Origin: Turicibacter sp. TJ11
GTDB taxonomy: Bacteria; Bacillota_I; Bacilli_A; MOL361; Turicibacteraceae
DNA: 64,000 bases
NCBI RefSeq assembly: GCF_021497505.1
Contig: NZ_CP069349.1
Span: forward strand, 645,861-709,860
Direction: 5' to 3'
This document shows, one piece after another, positions 28,536-37,159 of the stretch (its first letter is position 1; each line of letters starts with the position of its first letter). Made by a program: the position numbers and the translations under genes. The notes beneath the pieces were generated by a model. It saw only the letters and a program-made list of their open reading frames with translations. It had not been told where the DNA came from and ran no database searches.

Positions 28536-30197
28536 TTAAAATAGGCCCTTAAATTTTATTATTCCTAAAACAATAAAAAATAATCCTATTAATCCAATCA
28601 TCCCTATATCCATTCCCGTTTGTGGAGTTTGTAGAGTCTCTCCAGTTTGTGGAGTTTCCGGGGTTTCTGGAGTCTCTGGTGTTTCTGAGATAACTTCGAC
28701 ATCAATCTCTTTTATCGTTGTTTCACCATCTTGATCGGTTACTCGATAAACAACTTTATAAATTCCTGGTTTATCTGAATTAACTGTATTTTCAATTACG
28801 TTTTGACTCGTTATTTCAATGGGGCCATCTTCTAAATCTTCAACTTTCACATTAGCTAATGGATCAAAAGTTTCTCCAACTGAAATTATTACATCAGATG
28901 CCATAATTAATGGCGGTTGATTTATTAAAGTAAGCTTAGGGATAACAGTCACAATAATAGTTTTATTTGTTGTATTTCCATCACTATCAATTGCCTGATA
29001 TTCAACTTCATATTTTCCAGGAGTCTCAACTTTTACCTCGTCTCGAATAACCTTTATTTGAATAGGTTTTTGAGCTAAATCATCTTCAACGTCTGTCACT
29101 GTTACATGGTCTAATGGATTAAACACACTGTCTTGTTTAATGGTAATATCATTAGCCTGAAAAATAGGTTTATTCATTCTAATGATTGTTTGGTATAATG
29201 CACCACTAAATGTTCCTTCGACTCCAGGAATACTATCAGAAAATAAGATTTCTTTCGTTGTTGTAGATGTAATTCCATCCCATTTAATGATCCCATTTGA
29301 ATCATATGTTGTATCAGAAGGAAGATCAATTAAATTTACAAAACTCCCATCAGAAAATTTTAATGGATTCTCTATAGTAGCAACATCCTCATATGTAATA
29401 AGGTCCGGCAATGAAATCGTTTGATTATCTGCGTTGAGAAATCCGCTGGTCATATTTAATAAGCTTAAATCATGAATTTGATTATTGCTTAGATCTAAAA
29501 CCCCTAATTGAGTTAAATTTTGTAATCCAGATAAATCACTAACTTGATTCTCACTGAGATATAAGTAGTTTAATCGAGTTAAAGTTTGTAATGGAGTTAA
29601 GTCACTCACCTGATTCTGATTAAGATCTAAAAACTCTAATTGCGTTAAATTTTGTAATGGAACTAAATCACTTACTTGATTCTGACTAAGATATAAATCC
29701 CTTAATTGGAGTAGATTTTGTAATCCAGATAAATCGTCAATTTGATTCTCAATAAGATATAACTGATTTAATTTAGTTAAATTTTGTAAGGGGGATAAAT
29801 CACTAATTTGATTCTGACTTAAGTCTAAAAAAGTTAACTTAGTTAAATTTTGCAATGGAGATAAATCACTAATTTCATTTTTCCATATCGATAAGTAAGT
29901 TAAATTAACAGCATGTTCTAATCCTGTTAAATCTTTTATATTACGTTTTTGTGCATAAAGCCTAGTAATGGATTCCAATTGAGCTTTTGTAATATCTGAA
30001 TCTAAAGGTTTATTAAGTTTTTCGTTTAGAAGAGCTTTTAAATTTTCATCAGGAATTGTTACAACCTCCTGTTTGCTCATTAAATCAGTATTTAATGAAG
30101 CTGAACCATCTTCCATAGCCTGAACTGAGATGCCAATACTACTTACATTTATTAAAAGATATGAGCTAATAATAAAAAAACAAAAAATTTTTCTCAT
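28536..30197 (-). CDS. Internalin-like leucine-rich-repeat surface protein
   Basis: This 553-residue wall protein has a signal peptide (about 1-28), an LRR cap region and about eight 22-residue internalin-type repeats (LSQNQISDLSPLQNLTKL pattern, about 85-250). Two Ig-like DUF5011-type domains follow (about 345-500), then a short TPE/TPQ-rich spacer and a sorting signal TPQTG, a hydrophobic helix and a short tail. Sortase would anchor it if TPQTG is accepted in place of LPXTG. The ribosome site AAGGAGG lies just before the start on the minus strand. It separates the McrBC genes from a decayed duplicate of their flank. Adhesion is the family role; the ligand is unknown. Confidence 0.88.
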   Translation of the reverse strand: MRKIFCFFIISSYLLINVSSIGISVQAMEDGSASLNTDLMSKQEVVTIPDENLKALLNEKLNKPLDSDITKAQLESITRLYAQKRNIKDLTGLEHAVNLTYLSIWKNEISDLSPLQNLTKLTFLDLSQNQISDLSPLQNLTKLNQLYLIENQIDDLSGLQNLLQLRDLYLSQNQVSDLVPLQNLTQLEFLDLNQNQVSDLTPLQTLTRLNYLYLSENQVSDLSGLQNLTQLGVLDLSNNQIHDLSLLNMTSGFLNADNQTISLPDLITYEDVATIENPLKFSDGSFVNLIDLPSDTTYDSNGIIKWDGITSTTTKEILFSDSIPGVEGTFSGALYQTIIRMNKPIFQANDITIKQDSVFNPLDHVTVTDVEDDLAQKPIQIKVIRDEVKVETPGKYEVEYQAIDSDGNTTNKTIIVTVIPKLTLINQPPLIMASDVIISVGETFDPLANVKVEDLEDGPIEITSQNVIENTVNSDKPGIYKVVYRVTDQDGETTIKEIDVEVISETPETPETPETPQTGETLQTPQTGMDIGMIGLIGLFFIVLGIIKFKGLF

Positions 30198-30330
30198 TTT
30201 AACCTCCTTAATTAATGATCAGTATTATAATTAACGATCTATATTATTCTATCCACACATATTTTATCGAAAAAAGAATGTTTTTATCACATAGTGTCAA
30301 TGATTAGTTTGTAACCTGTTTATAATGAAT

Positions 30331-30640
30331 AGCTGAATTTGTTAAATTAGCACGTAAAAATGCGATTCATTTTCTTTGTTAAAGTGAATCAGATTCCTTT
30401 AGGAAAGATGAAACTTCTATGTCAATCACCGTATCGAAAGGATCTATCCTTTATTGAACACATCAAAGATGCGATCGAACTTAGAAAATAAGAGTTTTAC
30501 AAAAATCATTTAGCTGTAAGAAGTCATTAGATGAAAAAAACATTATGTAATGTAAAGCGAGATTGAGAATCTAAATCGTTTTAGACTGTGTGATAAAATG
30601 TATCAATTTATGTTTAATTTGTTGGATGATGGGGTAAAAC
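30331..30640 (+). pseudogene. Decayed duplicate of the helicase 3' end and McrC 3' flank
   Basis: 30331-30515 aligns closely by eye with the helicase 3' end (about 24533-24740), but with an in-frame TAA where the original has CAA, and small deletions. About 55 bases later, 30571-30640 resembles the sequence just after mcrC (28143-28204: ATCTAAATCGTTTTAGA then the GTTGGAT.ATGGGG segment). The block therefore looks like a second helicase-McrBC copy with the middle deleted. It is non-functional. Confidence 0.75.
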
Positions 30641-30672
30641 AAAAAAGAGTGTAGTTATTTTAAAGTTAAATA

Positions 30673-30723
30673 ATAGTAATTATTACTATATTAATTGAAA
30701 ATGATTAGTAAATGTGTTATATT
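30673..30723 (+). promoter_or_regulatory. Flavodoxin promoter with 17-bp palindromic operator
   Basis: ATAGTAATTATTACTAT (30673-30689) is a perfect palindrome of 8+1+8 bases, ending just before TTGAAA (30695-30700). A 17-base spacer and TATATT (30718-30723) follow. The same palindrome with two mismatches overlaps the azoR promoter at 37656. MarR- or HxlR-type redox sensors bind sites of this kind; the regulator is not in the window. Confidence 0.7.
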
Positions 30724-30755
30724 TTAACAAACACAATTTTGAGGAGGAAACAATA

Positions 30756-31235
30756 ATGAAATACGCAGTTGTTTATAGTAGTGTAACAAATAATACAAAA
30801 AGATTAGCTGAAACGATTAAGGAAACAGTGGGAGCTGAATTTTGCGGAAAATTTTCAGATGAAGCTTTAGAAGCAGAGGTTTTATTTATTGGATTTTGGG
30901 CAACAAAACACTCTTGCGGGGCGGATGTTCAAGGATTCATGAAAAAATTATCAAATAAGAAAATTTTCTTATTCGGAACAGCTGGATACAATGATACACA
31001 AGAATACTTTGAAGAGATTTTATCTAATGCTAAAGAACACATTCCAGCATCAAATGAGATCATTGGGACTTACATGTGTCAAGGTAAAGTAACAGAGGCG
31101 ATGAAAAATCGTATTAAAGAAGTCATGCCTGAAAAATATGAAGAGATGAAAGACAAATTAGCTTCATCAGAAAATCATCCGAATCAAGCAGACTTAGATG
31201 CATTAGTCGTTGCTGTTGAAAAAGTGATTAAATAA
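30756..31235 (+). CDS. Flavodoxin-family protein
   Basis: This 159-residue flavodoxin-fold protein has an N-terminal FMN phosphate loop (YSSVTNNTKRLA), a GFWATKHSCG flavin-ring loop and a FLFGTAGYN strand-loop. It would carry electrons via FMN in the cytoplasm. ATG 30756 follows GAGGAGG. It is monocistronic with a near-consensus promoter. The shared palindrome with the azoreductase promoter suggests induction by electrophile, quinone or redox stress. A specialised reductase-accessory role is possible but not shown by the sequence. Confidence 0.88.
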   Translation: MKYAVVYSSVTNNTKRLAETIKETVGAEFCGKFSDEALEAEVLFIGFWATKHSCGADVQGFMKKLSNKKIFLFGTAGYNDTQEYFEEILSNAKEHIPASNEIIGTYMCQGKVTEAMKNRIKEVMPEKYEEMKDKLASSENHPNQADLDALVVAVEKVIK

Positions 31236-31322
31236 GTTGAAAAAAGTTAAAACTTCGATTCACTTTGTCATGGTTAAGATCATGGCATCTTGATTAGTTC
31301 CAAATTTAAATACTTTTTCTAA

Positions 31323-31417
31323 ATGAAACGTAAAGGGGGCATAAAAGTAACCCCTTAAGTCACTTTACGTTTCTTACTTAAAATTAACGATTAACTAAAG
31401 GTTCATCGTTAATTTTA
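31323..31417. other. Two strong inverted repeats downstream of the flavodoxin gene
   Basis: AAACGTAAAG (31326-31335) pairs with CTTTACGTTT (31363-31372), with an inner GGGG/CCCC stem. AAAATTAACGAT (31380-31391) pairs with ATCGTTAATTTT (31405-31416). Neither is followed by a good T-run on the + strand. They could be mRNA 3' structures or protein-binding sites. Confidence 0.55.
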
Positions 31418-31534
31418 GAGTAGCATATTTTTAAATGAACATCGTTTGAAAATCAGGATCAATATTTTTAATTGGGAACGATAGATTACCATGTTTAAAC
31501 ACGATGTCGATTAATGATGAATATTAACTAATCC

Positions 31535-31563
31535 TTGTCATAAAAAAGAAAATATTGTATACT
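31535..31563 (+). promoter_or_regulatory. Orphan promoter
   Basis: TTGTCA (31535-31540), a 17-base spacer and TATACT (31558-31563). No open frame follows; a terminator lies about 85 bases on, which suggests a small RNA. Confidence 0.6.
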
Positions 31564-31569
31564 AAAATC

Positions 31570-31661
31570 GTGGTTTTAACCATGTTTTTCTTTCTTTCTT
31601 ATTTGGTTTGTTTTTGGTTTAAACCCCTTAACCGTTTAGTCAATGGTTAAGGGGTTTTTTG
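31570..31661 (+). ncRNA. Candidate small RNA of about 90 bases
   Basis: The predicted transcript starts near a small TGGTTTTAACCA hairpin, runs through a long pyrimidine-rich single strand (mostly T and C, 31580-31620) and ends in the terminator AAACCCCTTAACC/GGTTAAGGGGTTT plus T-run (31621-31660). A consensus promoter, no frame and a strong terminator fit a trans-acting small RNA. I recognise no family. Confidence 0.5.
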
Positions 31662-31696
31662 TTAATCTTAAAAAATCTAATGTAGCGAAAGTTAAA

Positions 31697-31738
31697 AAAG
31701 TCTTAATAAAAGCTTCAATTAGCTTTCATTAAGACTTT
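31697..31738 (-). terminator. Minus-strand terminator
   Basis: On the minus strand, AAAGTCTTAATGAAAGCT pairs with AGCTTTTATTAAGACTTT (one mismatch) and T6 follows. It closes a minus-strand unit that includes the small frames at 31784-32060. Confidence 0.65.
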
Positions 31739-31783
31739 AGATTAATTTCATATGTTTTATCATCTAGGCTACAGCAAATGAGC

Positions 31784-31942
31784 TTAGTGATAGAGTCCCA
31801 CAGAGTTAATCATTAAAAATAAGTTCCAAGAAAGAAAGTTATTTTTCTTGATATGATACATACCTAAATCTTCAGATGTTTTATTCCCATCGGTATTTAA
31901 GTTGTGCGCGGCCGACATCCCACAACTTAGCGTCTCCGCCAT
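31784..31942 (-). CDS. Possible small hypothetical protein
   Basis: A 52-codon minus-strand frame starting MAETLSCGMSAAHNLN and ending SVGLYH. It is more GC-rich at its start than its surroundings. No clear ribosome site is present, but a minus-strand terminator lies 46 bases after the stop. It may be part of a broken larger gene together with the 29-codon frame upstream. I recognise no family. Confidence 0.3.
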   Translation of the reverse strand: MAETLSCGMSAAHNLNTDGNKTSEDLGMYHIKKNNFLSWNLFLMINSVGLYH

Positions 31943-31970
31943 TTATTAGGAATGTAAGTGTCGATGCCAC

Positions 31971-32060
31971 TTAGTCGATTAAATGCAAAAAAAAACATAC
32001 AATAAATAATGACGAGACTATAAATGAGCAATAAGTATTGGCATTGTTTTCTTTTTTCAT
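31971..32060 (-). CDS. Possible small membrane peptide, probably frameshifted
   Basis: ATG (minus strand, 32060) follows AAGGAG by about 10 bases and opens a 29-residue peptide with a hydrophobic helix (CSFIVSSLFIVCFF). A run of nine T precedes the stop. One extra T would extend the frame by about 15 codons. The tract is a natural slippage site, so the gene may be broken or the call may be a sequencing artefact. Confidence 0.35.
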   Translation of the reverse strand: MKKENNANTYCSFIVSSLFIVCFFLHLID

Positions 32061-32180
32061 CTTGTAACGACTCCTTGATTTAATAACGACACTCATATTA
32101 GCATACCTCTCATGAGCCGTCTACTAAAGAAAGCCGAAAAATAAGGAATATGTGTACCGTTTGTCCTAAAAAAAGAAATT

Positions 32181-32209
32181 AAAAAGTAGGCGAAATCGCC
32201 TACTTTTTT
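32181..32209. terminator. Bidirectional terminator-like palindrome
   Basis: AAAAAGTAGGCG and CGCCTACTTTTT form a perfect 12-base stem with a 5-base loop and A/T tracts on both sides. The gap 32210-32418 holds no gene; it includes a TTAAAACAGAGCC motif (about 32235-32247) that matches a MITE end seen at 61717-61729. Confidence 0.8.
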
Positions 32210-32418
32210 CCCTACGTCTTTTGTCAACCTTCTATTAAAACAGAGCCTCATTTAAAATGGGAGTTCATCTTGTGCATTCCCAAGTTCATTCGATGTAAGT
32301 TTTTGTTAAGTTTGTTCGTCTTTTTATGAAAGATGATTCATGTGATGTCGTGTCATGCATTTAACAAGAGACGATGAGGTCATCATGAAACATTTCCTTC
32401 ATTGAAGTTAAATGGGTG

Positions 32419-32865
32419 TTATTGCCCCAGAGAGCTTTTTAAGAAGTATAATACTTTATCGTAGTAAACCACTTGAGCGGTGAAGACATCGGCGACACTC
32501 CAGTACTCATGATCATCGGCATAAGTAATAATATTGTTAGTAAATTTTCTTAAGTATTCAATGTTAGCAATCGTAATACGAATCGCTTCGTCTTGATTAT
32601 AAGGGCTTTTTGAGTCAATCGTTGTTAAACGTGAACCAGAAGTAGCGTCTTGTAACGTTCCTTCAGGGAATGCCTCTTGAAAACGAATTTGTTCTGCTGT
32701 AACATCCACGTATTGAAACAGTTGATTATAAACCTCACCTAAGTAAGGATGTAAGTAGACGAAACCTTTAGCAATTAAGTTCCAGTGAAGAATATGAACA
32801 TTTCGTTCGGCAACAGTTAAGTCTTTTAATAATTGATTAAGTGCAACACATAAATTTTGATCCAT
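32419..32865 (-). CDS. Dps/ferritin-like DNA-protection protein
   Basis: This 148-residue four-helix protein of the Dps family shows HILHWNLIAKGFVYLHPYLGEVYNQL (ferroxidase His and Glu pattern), QYVDVTAEQIRF, then FPEGTL. Such dodecamers oxidise and store iron with peroxide, limiting Fenton damage. A ribosome site GGAGGAG lies before the minus-strand ATG. It is monocistronic, with flavodoxin nearby, fitting an oxidative-stress neighbourhood. The intergenic stretch 32866-33245 holds no other gene. Confidence 0.85.
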   Translation of the reverse strand: MDQNLCVALNQLLKDLTVAERNVHILHWNLIAKGFVYLHPYLGEVYNQLFQYVDVTAEQIRFQEAFPEGTLQDATSGSRLTTIDSKSPYNQDEAIRITIANIEYLRKFTNNIITYADDHEYWSVADVFTAQVVYYDKVLYFLKSSLGQ

Positions 32866-33245
32866 TTAATCTCCTCCATTCATCAGAGTTAATACTCACT
32901 AGTATCATATGCTAAAGCCCTGATGGGGTGTATGAAATAAGGATCATTTTAACGATCATCACTTCATCTGATTTTAGCAGCAGTCACTACTATTTATGAG
33001 GATAGAAAAAGAAAGATTTTTCACATTTTCAAACGTGTCTCAGTATGTGGATCTTTTTGATAGGAAGCAAGAGTCACCGGCCATTTTCGAAGAAAAGGTA
33101 TCTATTAAACATTGCCTAATATAAATAGATAGATTATTATATAATAGGTATTTAGTTTAGATATGATCGGTAATATTTATCAGTCAATAGATAGAATCAA
33201 AACGATTAGAGTTTAATAGATTTTTAGTTATATGAAAGGGAAATT

Positions 33246-34492
33246 ATGGAGCTTCAATTGAATTTTTTTAATGTCATTAATACCATAAGAAAAACTCTGA
33301 ACTGTATTGATGAAAAAATAACAAATCATGGTGATGAAACCGCCTATATCGCTTATAAATTAGGAACAAGTTTAAATCTAGATGAAGAAGATTTAAAATC
33401 TATCGTTATCGCGGCTATGTTTCATGATATAGGAGCTTGTAAAACAGATGATTTAAGTAATATTGTAACTTTTGAAAATTATAATTATAAAAATCATTCC
33501 ATTTATGGTTATCTGTTTTTTAAGTATTTTTCACCTCTGCCACATATGTCAAAAAGTATCTTATATCATCATGAAGATATTAATCATTTAAACGATACGA
33601 TAGAAGAGAATTATGCAAACTTAATTCGTATATGTGATGCCGTATCTGTTCATAAGATTAAATGCAGTCATTATGACGAGTTTGAAAAAAATGTGATGTT
33701 TGAGATCAATGATTCAAAAAAGTATAAACAAGACTATATTAATACTTTTATAAAACTTCATAAAGAAGAGTCTAGTTGTCAAAAGCTGTTTGATGGAAGT
33801 TATTTAATAGAGTTAGATGCCTATATTTAAATCGTTTAAGCTATACTCAAGATGAGGTAAAAAAGTATATCGAATTATTAGGTTTTAGTATTGATTTTAG
33901 AAGCGAAAATACTTTAACTCACTCTTTAACCGTCTCGATTGTCACTAAAGAGATCTGCTCTATGTTAAACTTCAATGAAAAAAATAAAGAGATGTGTATC
34001 ATATCAGCACTATTACATGATATAGGTAAAATATCTACACCTATCGAAATTTTAAAATGTCCAGGTCAGTTAAGTGAGACAGGTTTTAAGATCATGAAAG
34101 GTCATGTATCTAAAACGAGAGAAATTCTTGAATATCTTGATCATGAAAAAATTAAAAATATCGCTTCTAATCATCATGAAAAATTAAATGGAAAGGGTTA
34201 CCCTAGAGGTTTGACCGAAGAGATGCTAACGTTAGAAGATAGAATTATAGCAGTCGCTGATATTTTTTCAGCTCTAACAGAGAAAAGATACTATAAAGAT
34301 TCTTTACCTAAAGATGAAGTTTTAAGGATATTAAAAAATTGTACTTTGAAACATGAATTAGATTCAAATATTGTAAGTCTCGTATCGAATCATTATGATA
34401 GGATATTGAATTTGATCGAAGTTGAAATATCTGAATTTAATCATAAATTAGAAAAAATAAAAAGTGAACATATGAAACTACTCAGTCAATAA
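33246..34492 (+). pseudogene. Tandem HD/HD-GYP phosphohydrolase, frameshifted
   Basis: Two open frames encode one expected protein of about 415 residues. The first (to 33830) has an HD-type domain with AAMFHDIGA, YHHED and IRICDAVSV. The second frame is open from about 33815 and runs NRLSYTQDEVKKYIELLGF into a true HD-GYP domain: ALLHDIGK, a HVSKTREIL segment, and SNHHEKLNGKGYP. Nothing in the second frame near 33962 looks like a ribosome site, so one broken gene fits best. HD-GYP domains hydrolyse cyclic di-GMP or related nucleotides. A single-base indel near 33815-33830 would restore one frame; a sequencing error is possible. Confidence 0.75.
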
Positions 34493-34533
34493 CTTAGTAG
34501 TTCAAAAAAGTGGGAAGATTGGGGGAATACTTA

Positions 34534-35079
34534 ATGTTGAGTTTAACGACGGAACGATTACTTTTAAGAAGTTGGCAAGAGAGCGATAGTGCTGATTTAT
34601 ACGAATACGCAAAAAGTGAGTGGGTAGGTCCATTTGCGGGATGGAAGCCTCATCAAAATGAAGCGGAAAGTAAAGAAATTATTAAACGATTCATTGAAGC
34701 GGATGATACGTATGCTATCGTTTTAAAAGATGAAAATAAAGTGATTGGTGGAATTGGCTTACATCACCGATTTCCAGATGAATCTCTTCAACACTTAAAG
34801 CAAAGAGAGATTGGTTATGTGTTAAATCCAAACTATTGGGGACGAGGGATCGTTCCAGAAGCAGTGACTTGCTTGTTAGATCATGGATTTCATCACCTAG
34901 GGTTAGATTTGATTTGGTGTGCTCACTACGATTTTAATGCTAAATCTAAACGAGTCATTGAAAAATGCGGGTTTAACTATCAATTTACCAAACAGAAAAC
35001 CTTACATTTATTAGATGATCAAGAAGTGAATACGCTATATTATCACTTATCAAAACAGGATTATTTTAATCGAAAATAA
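34534..35079 (+). CDS. GNAT-family N-acetyltransferase (RimJ/RimL-like)
   Basis: This 181-residue acetyltransferase has the N-terminal TERLLLRSWQESD typical of RimJ/RimL-like enzymes, a conserved IGYVLNPNYWGRGIVPEAV acetyl-CoA loop and a late NAKSKRVIEKCGF motif. It transfers acetyl to an amine on a protein or small molecule; the substrate is unknown. ATG 34534 follows GGGGGAA by about 6 bases. It is monocistronic, about 40 bases after the HD-GYP remnant. Confidence 0.88.
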   Translation: MLSLTTERLLLRSWQESDSADLYEYAKSEWVGPFAGWKPHQNEAESKEIIKRFIEADDTYAIVLKDENKVIGGIGLHHRFPDESLQHLKQREIGYVLNPNYWGRGIVPEAVTCLLDHGFHHLGLDLIWCAHYDFNAKSKRVIEKCGFNYQFTKQKTLHLLDDQEVNTLYYHLSKQDYFNRK

Positions 35080-35166
35080 CGAACGATTTGCTAGGAACAA
35101 GAATTGATGCTGTTTCAATAATTGAATCATTTATACATTAGTGCAAATGAAAGGGGGGAGATGATC

Positions 35167-35301
35167 GTGGAAATTTACATTCTACCAAGTCCGGGAATGT
35201 TGGTCGTTCAAATGTTATCACTCCTCATGATGGGTGGCTTTGTTTATTTGTGTGTGTTATTATCAAAAGCGTTAAAAAAATATATCTCTAACAAGGAATA
35301 A
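35167..35301 (+). CDS. Small single-helix membrane protein
   Basis: A 44-residue peptide with one transmembrane helix (VVQMLSLLMMGGFVYLCVLL) and a basic C-terminal tail. I chose GTG 35167, 7 bases after GGGGGGAG; an ATG at 35161 overlaps the ribosome site. Function unknown. Confidence 0.55.
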   Translation: MEIYILPSPGMLVVQMLSLLMMGGFVYLCVLLSKALKKYISNKE

Positions 35302-35396
35302 CCGAAAAGAAAACGATTACTTTTTTAGTTTTCAATTAACTCGTTTTATGTTATAATAATAGTAACAAGTAACATCAGTCAGTGAGGGGACAAGTA

Positions 35397-35624
35397 GTGG
35401 ATGATCAACTAAAAAAAGAGTTAATGTTTTTTATTAAACGATATCGATTAGAACACCAAATGGATCACGTTGAACGAATGTTAGAGGTGAGCCTTCAAAT
35501 GAAAGAGGTAATATCTTTAGGTGAAGATGAAAAGTTTTTAAGTTTATTAGATGAATTTTCAAGTAATTATTGCTTATCAGATCATGAAATGCTGCTTGAG
35601 TTTCAAAAATTAGTCTCATTTTAA
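35397..35624 (+). CDS. Small hypothetical protein
   Basis: This 75-residue charged, helical protein (starting MDDQLKKELMFFIKRY) has no recognised family. GTG 35397 follows GAGGGGA by 6 bases, and TTATAATAAT near 35350 may be its -10 box. A terminator follows within 25 bases, so this is a complete one-gene unit. Confidence 0.65.
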   Translation: MDDQLKKELMFFIKRYRLEHQMDHVERMLEVSLQMKEVISLGEDEKFLSLLDEFSSNYCLSDHEMLLEFQKLVSF

Positions 35625-35648
35625 ATGAATCTTTATATTTAGAAGAAC

Positions 35649-35691
35649 AAAAAGAGGACCTTCTCTTGATTAAAGACGATCCTCTTTTTAA
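35649..35691. terminator. Terminator between convergent genes
   Basis: AAAAAGAGGA pairs with TCCTCTTTTT across a 20-base loop. A-rich and T-rich flanks allow function in both directions, serving the convergent units at 35397 and 35710. Confidence 0.8.
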
Positions 35692-35709
35692 TGTTATATC
35701 CTAAGATTA

Positions 35710-36316
35710 TTAATGGTTAGTTGTGAATGTTAAAGTCACAGCCTGAACCGATTTCATATCTTGAAAAACATCAGGTTCAAAATACGAATCGACCGCGAAA
35801 CTTCTCATACTCGTCCCCTCATCAGAAACGATAATCGCAACAGGGATTTCTTGGTTGAGTTCAATGGGGTGAAAATCAGTGAGAAAGGCATGAGTTGAGA
35901 TTGTCGCATCAAAATCTAAATCATCAAGGTCAACATGAGATGATAATTTTCCATGTGCGCTGATCACGAAATTAATACTACGATCATCGTTTAGTGTCAA
36001 AGCAAATGTACCTTCTAAACGAGTATCAGTGTCACGTTCGGTTTCAATCGAGAGGCCACCCCCCTGATTGAACGTCTTGCCAATTCCCATGTTCATCTAA
36101 TGAGTATACATGAATCATGACGGATGTTGCGTCTTTTGGCGCATTAAAAGATAGAAGCTGAGACTGATTGAGTAAGTCAAAAGCCTCTAATAAAGATTCC
36201 TCTTTTTCACTTAATGGGTAAGGTTTGACTCCGACTTTTGAATCATTAAGACTTGAACAGGCGCTTACTGATAGCATGGAGATGATGAATAAACAGATAA
36301 ATAAGAATCTTTTCAT
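35710..36316 (-). pseudogene. Frameshifted lipoprotein
   Basis: The first minus-strand frame (from 36316) has a signal peptide and lipobox (LSVSACSS), then runs to EHGNWQDVQSGGWPLD and stops. The second frame continues as GGGLSIETERDTDTRLEGTFALTLND to 35710. The frames meet at a run of six G (minus strand, about 36058-36063). One G fewer would give a single lipoprotein of about 200 residues. The tract is a natural slippage site, so phase variation, mutation or sequencing error are all possible. Function unknown. Confidence 0.7.
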
Positions 36317-36426
36317 TGATTACCCTCCTAAACAATCATTAAAAATAAGCCGACTGAACCAAAAGCAGTCAGTGACTTAAACCACAGGGTCATATTTTAG
36401 ATCAATCAAGTGCGCTCTGATGTTCA

Positions 36427-36816
36427 TTAAAGTTTCGTTTTGTGATCTAAAAAACGTTTCATCATAAAAATGATGATATAGAAGATGAATAATCCAAAGC
36501 AAAGCTTTGTTGTGGCCCATTGAAAATAGTCATAGTAACCGATAATAATGGAGCTGATGGTTAGCATCAGTGTTGAAATCCAAGCCGCTGTGTTCCACTT
36601 TTTATTACTGGATGGAAATCCAACGCCACTCATCCATAACGAAATTAAGATTGGAATGGTGATATACCAAGTGAAACTATCCATTCCAGTCGCTAAAACA
36701 AGCACTAAGACAAAGAGAGTGTTTAAAATAAACGGCAACAATGAAAGGATCGTTAATCCCTTATATTGATGATTCATACTTAAAAAGTCGTTTTCTTTTG
36801 AATAGAGTGGCTTCAT
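36427..36816 (-). CDS. Four-helix membrane protein of unknown function
   Basis: This 129-residue protein has about four hydrophobic helices (about 20-44, 48-65, 77-95 and 100-121) and a basic end. AAGGAGG precedes two adjacent ATGs; I use the second for spacing. No family is recognised. It lies in a run of minus-strand envelope genes. Confidence 0.65.
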   Translation of the reverse strand: MKPLYSKENDFLSMNHQYKGLTILSLLPFILNTLFVLVLVLATGMDSFTWYITIPILISLWMSGVGFPSSNKKWNTAAWISTLMLTISSIIIGYYDYFQWATTKLCFGLFIFYIIIFMMKRFLDHKTKL

Positions 36817-36956
36817 CATAATCCTCCTTCTTTTTTAAATCTATTCTATTATCACACAAATATTTCCAAATATGAACAACTATTTAAGAGAAATGAGAGG
36901 AATTCATGGAATCCAAAATGAGATCATTAAGTCATGTATTTAACGATAATAAAAAA

Positions 36957-37015
36957 AGACATAGATGAGACACTTAATTTATCGCTAAACAAATTAAGGG
37001 TTTTCATCTATGTCT
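36957..37015 (-). terminator. Minus-strand terminator of the small membrane peptide gene
   Basis: On the minus strand, AGACATAGATGA pairs with TCATCTATGTCT and a T-run follows. An inner AATTT/AAATT stem lengthens the arm. It ends the 37037-37159 unit. Confidence 0.8.
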
Positions 37016-37036
37016 GAGCATCGACAATCATCTGAA

Positions 37037-37159
37037 TTAATTCCATCCTGTGATTTTATGTAACGCTTCTTCAAGTCCTGGCCATAAATTTAGTATTAAA
37101 GCGGCTAAGAGAACGAAAGCAATGAGAATCATCATTAGTTTTACTGCTTTATTTTTCAT
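37037..37159 (-). CDS. Small membrane peptide
   Basis: A 40-residue peptide, starting MKNKAVKLMMILIAF, with one transmembrane helix and a short WPGLEEALHKITGWN tail. The ribosome site GGAGAG lies 7 bases before the minus-strand ATG, and the terminator follows. The longer frame reaching 37258 lacks a ribosome site. Function unknown. The + strand stretch 37260-37650 holds no supported gene. Confidence 0.6.
   Translation of the reverse strand: MKNKAVKLMMILIAFVLLAALILNLWPGLEEALHKITGWN

Noticed and set aside
32235-32247. A second MITE ending in TTAAAACAGAGCC
   Set aside because: Only one end is recognisable; no matching left end or 8-bp duplication found, so it is mentioned only as a trace.
33962-34492. 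Separate HD-GYP gene starting at 33962
   Set aside because: No ribosome site, and coding similarity continues upstream in the same frame to the break at about 33820.
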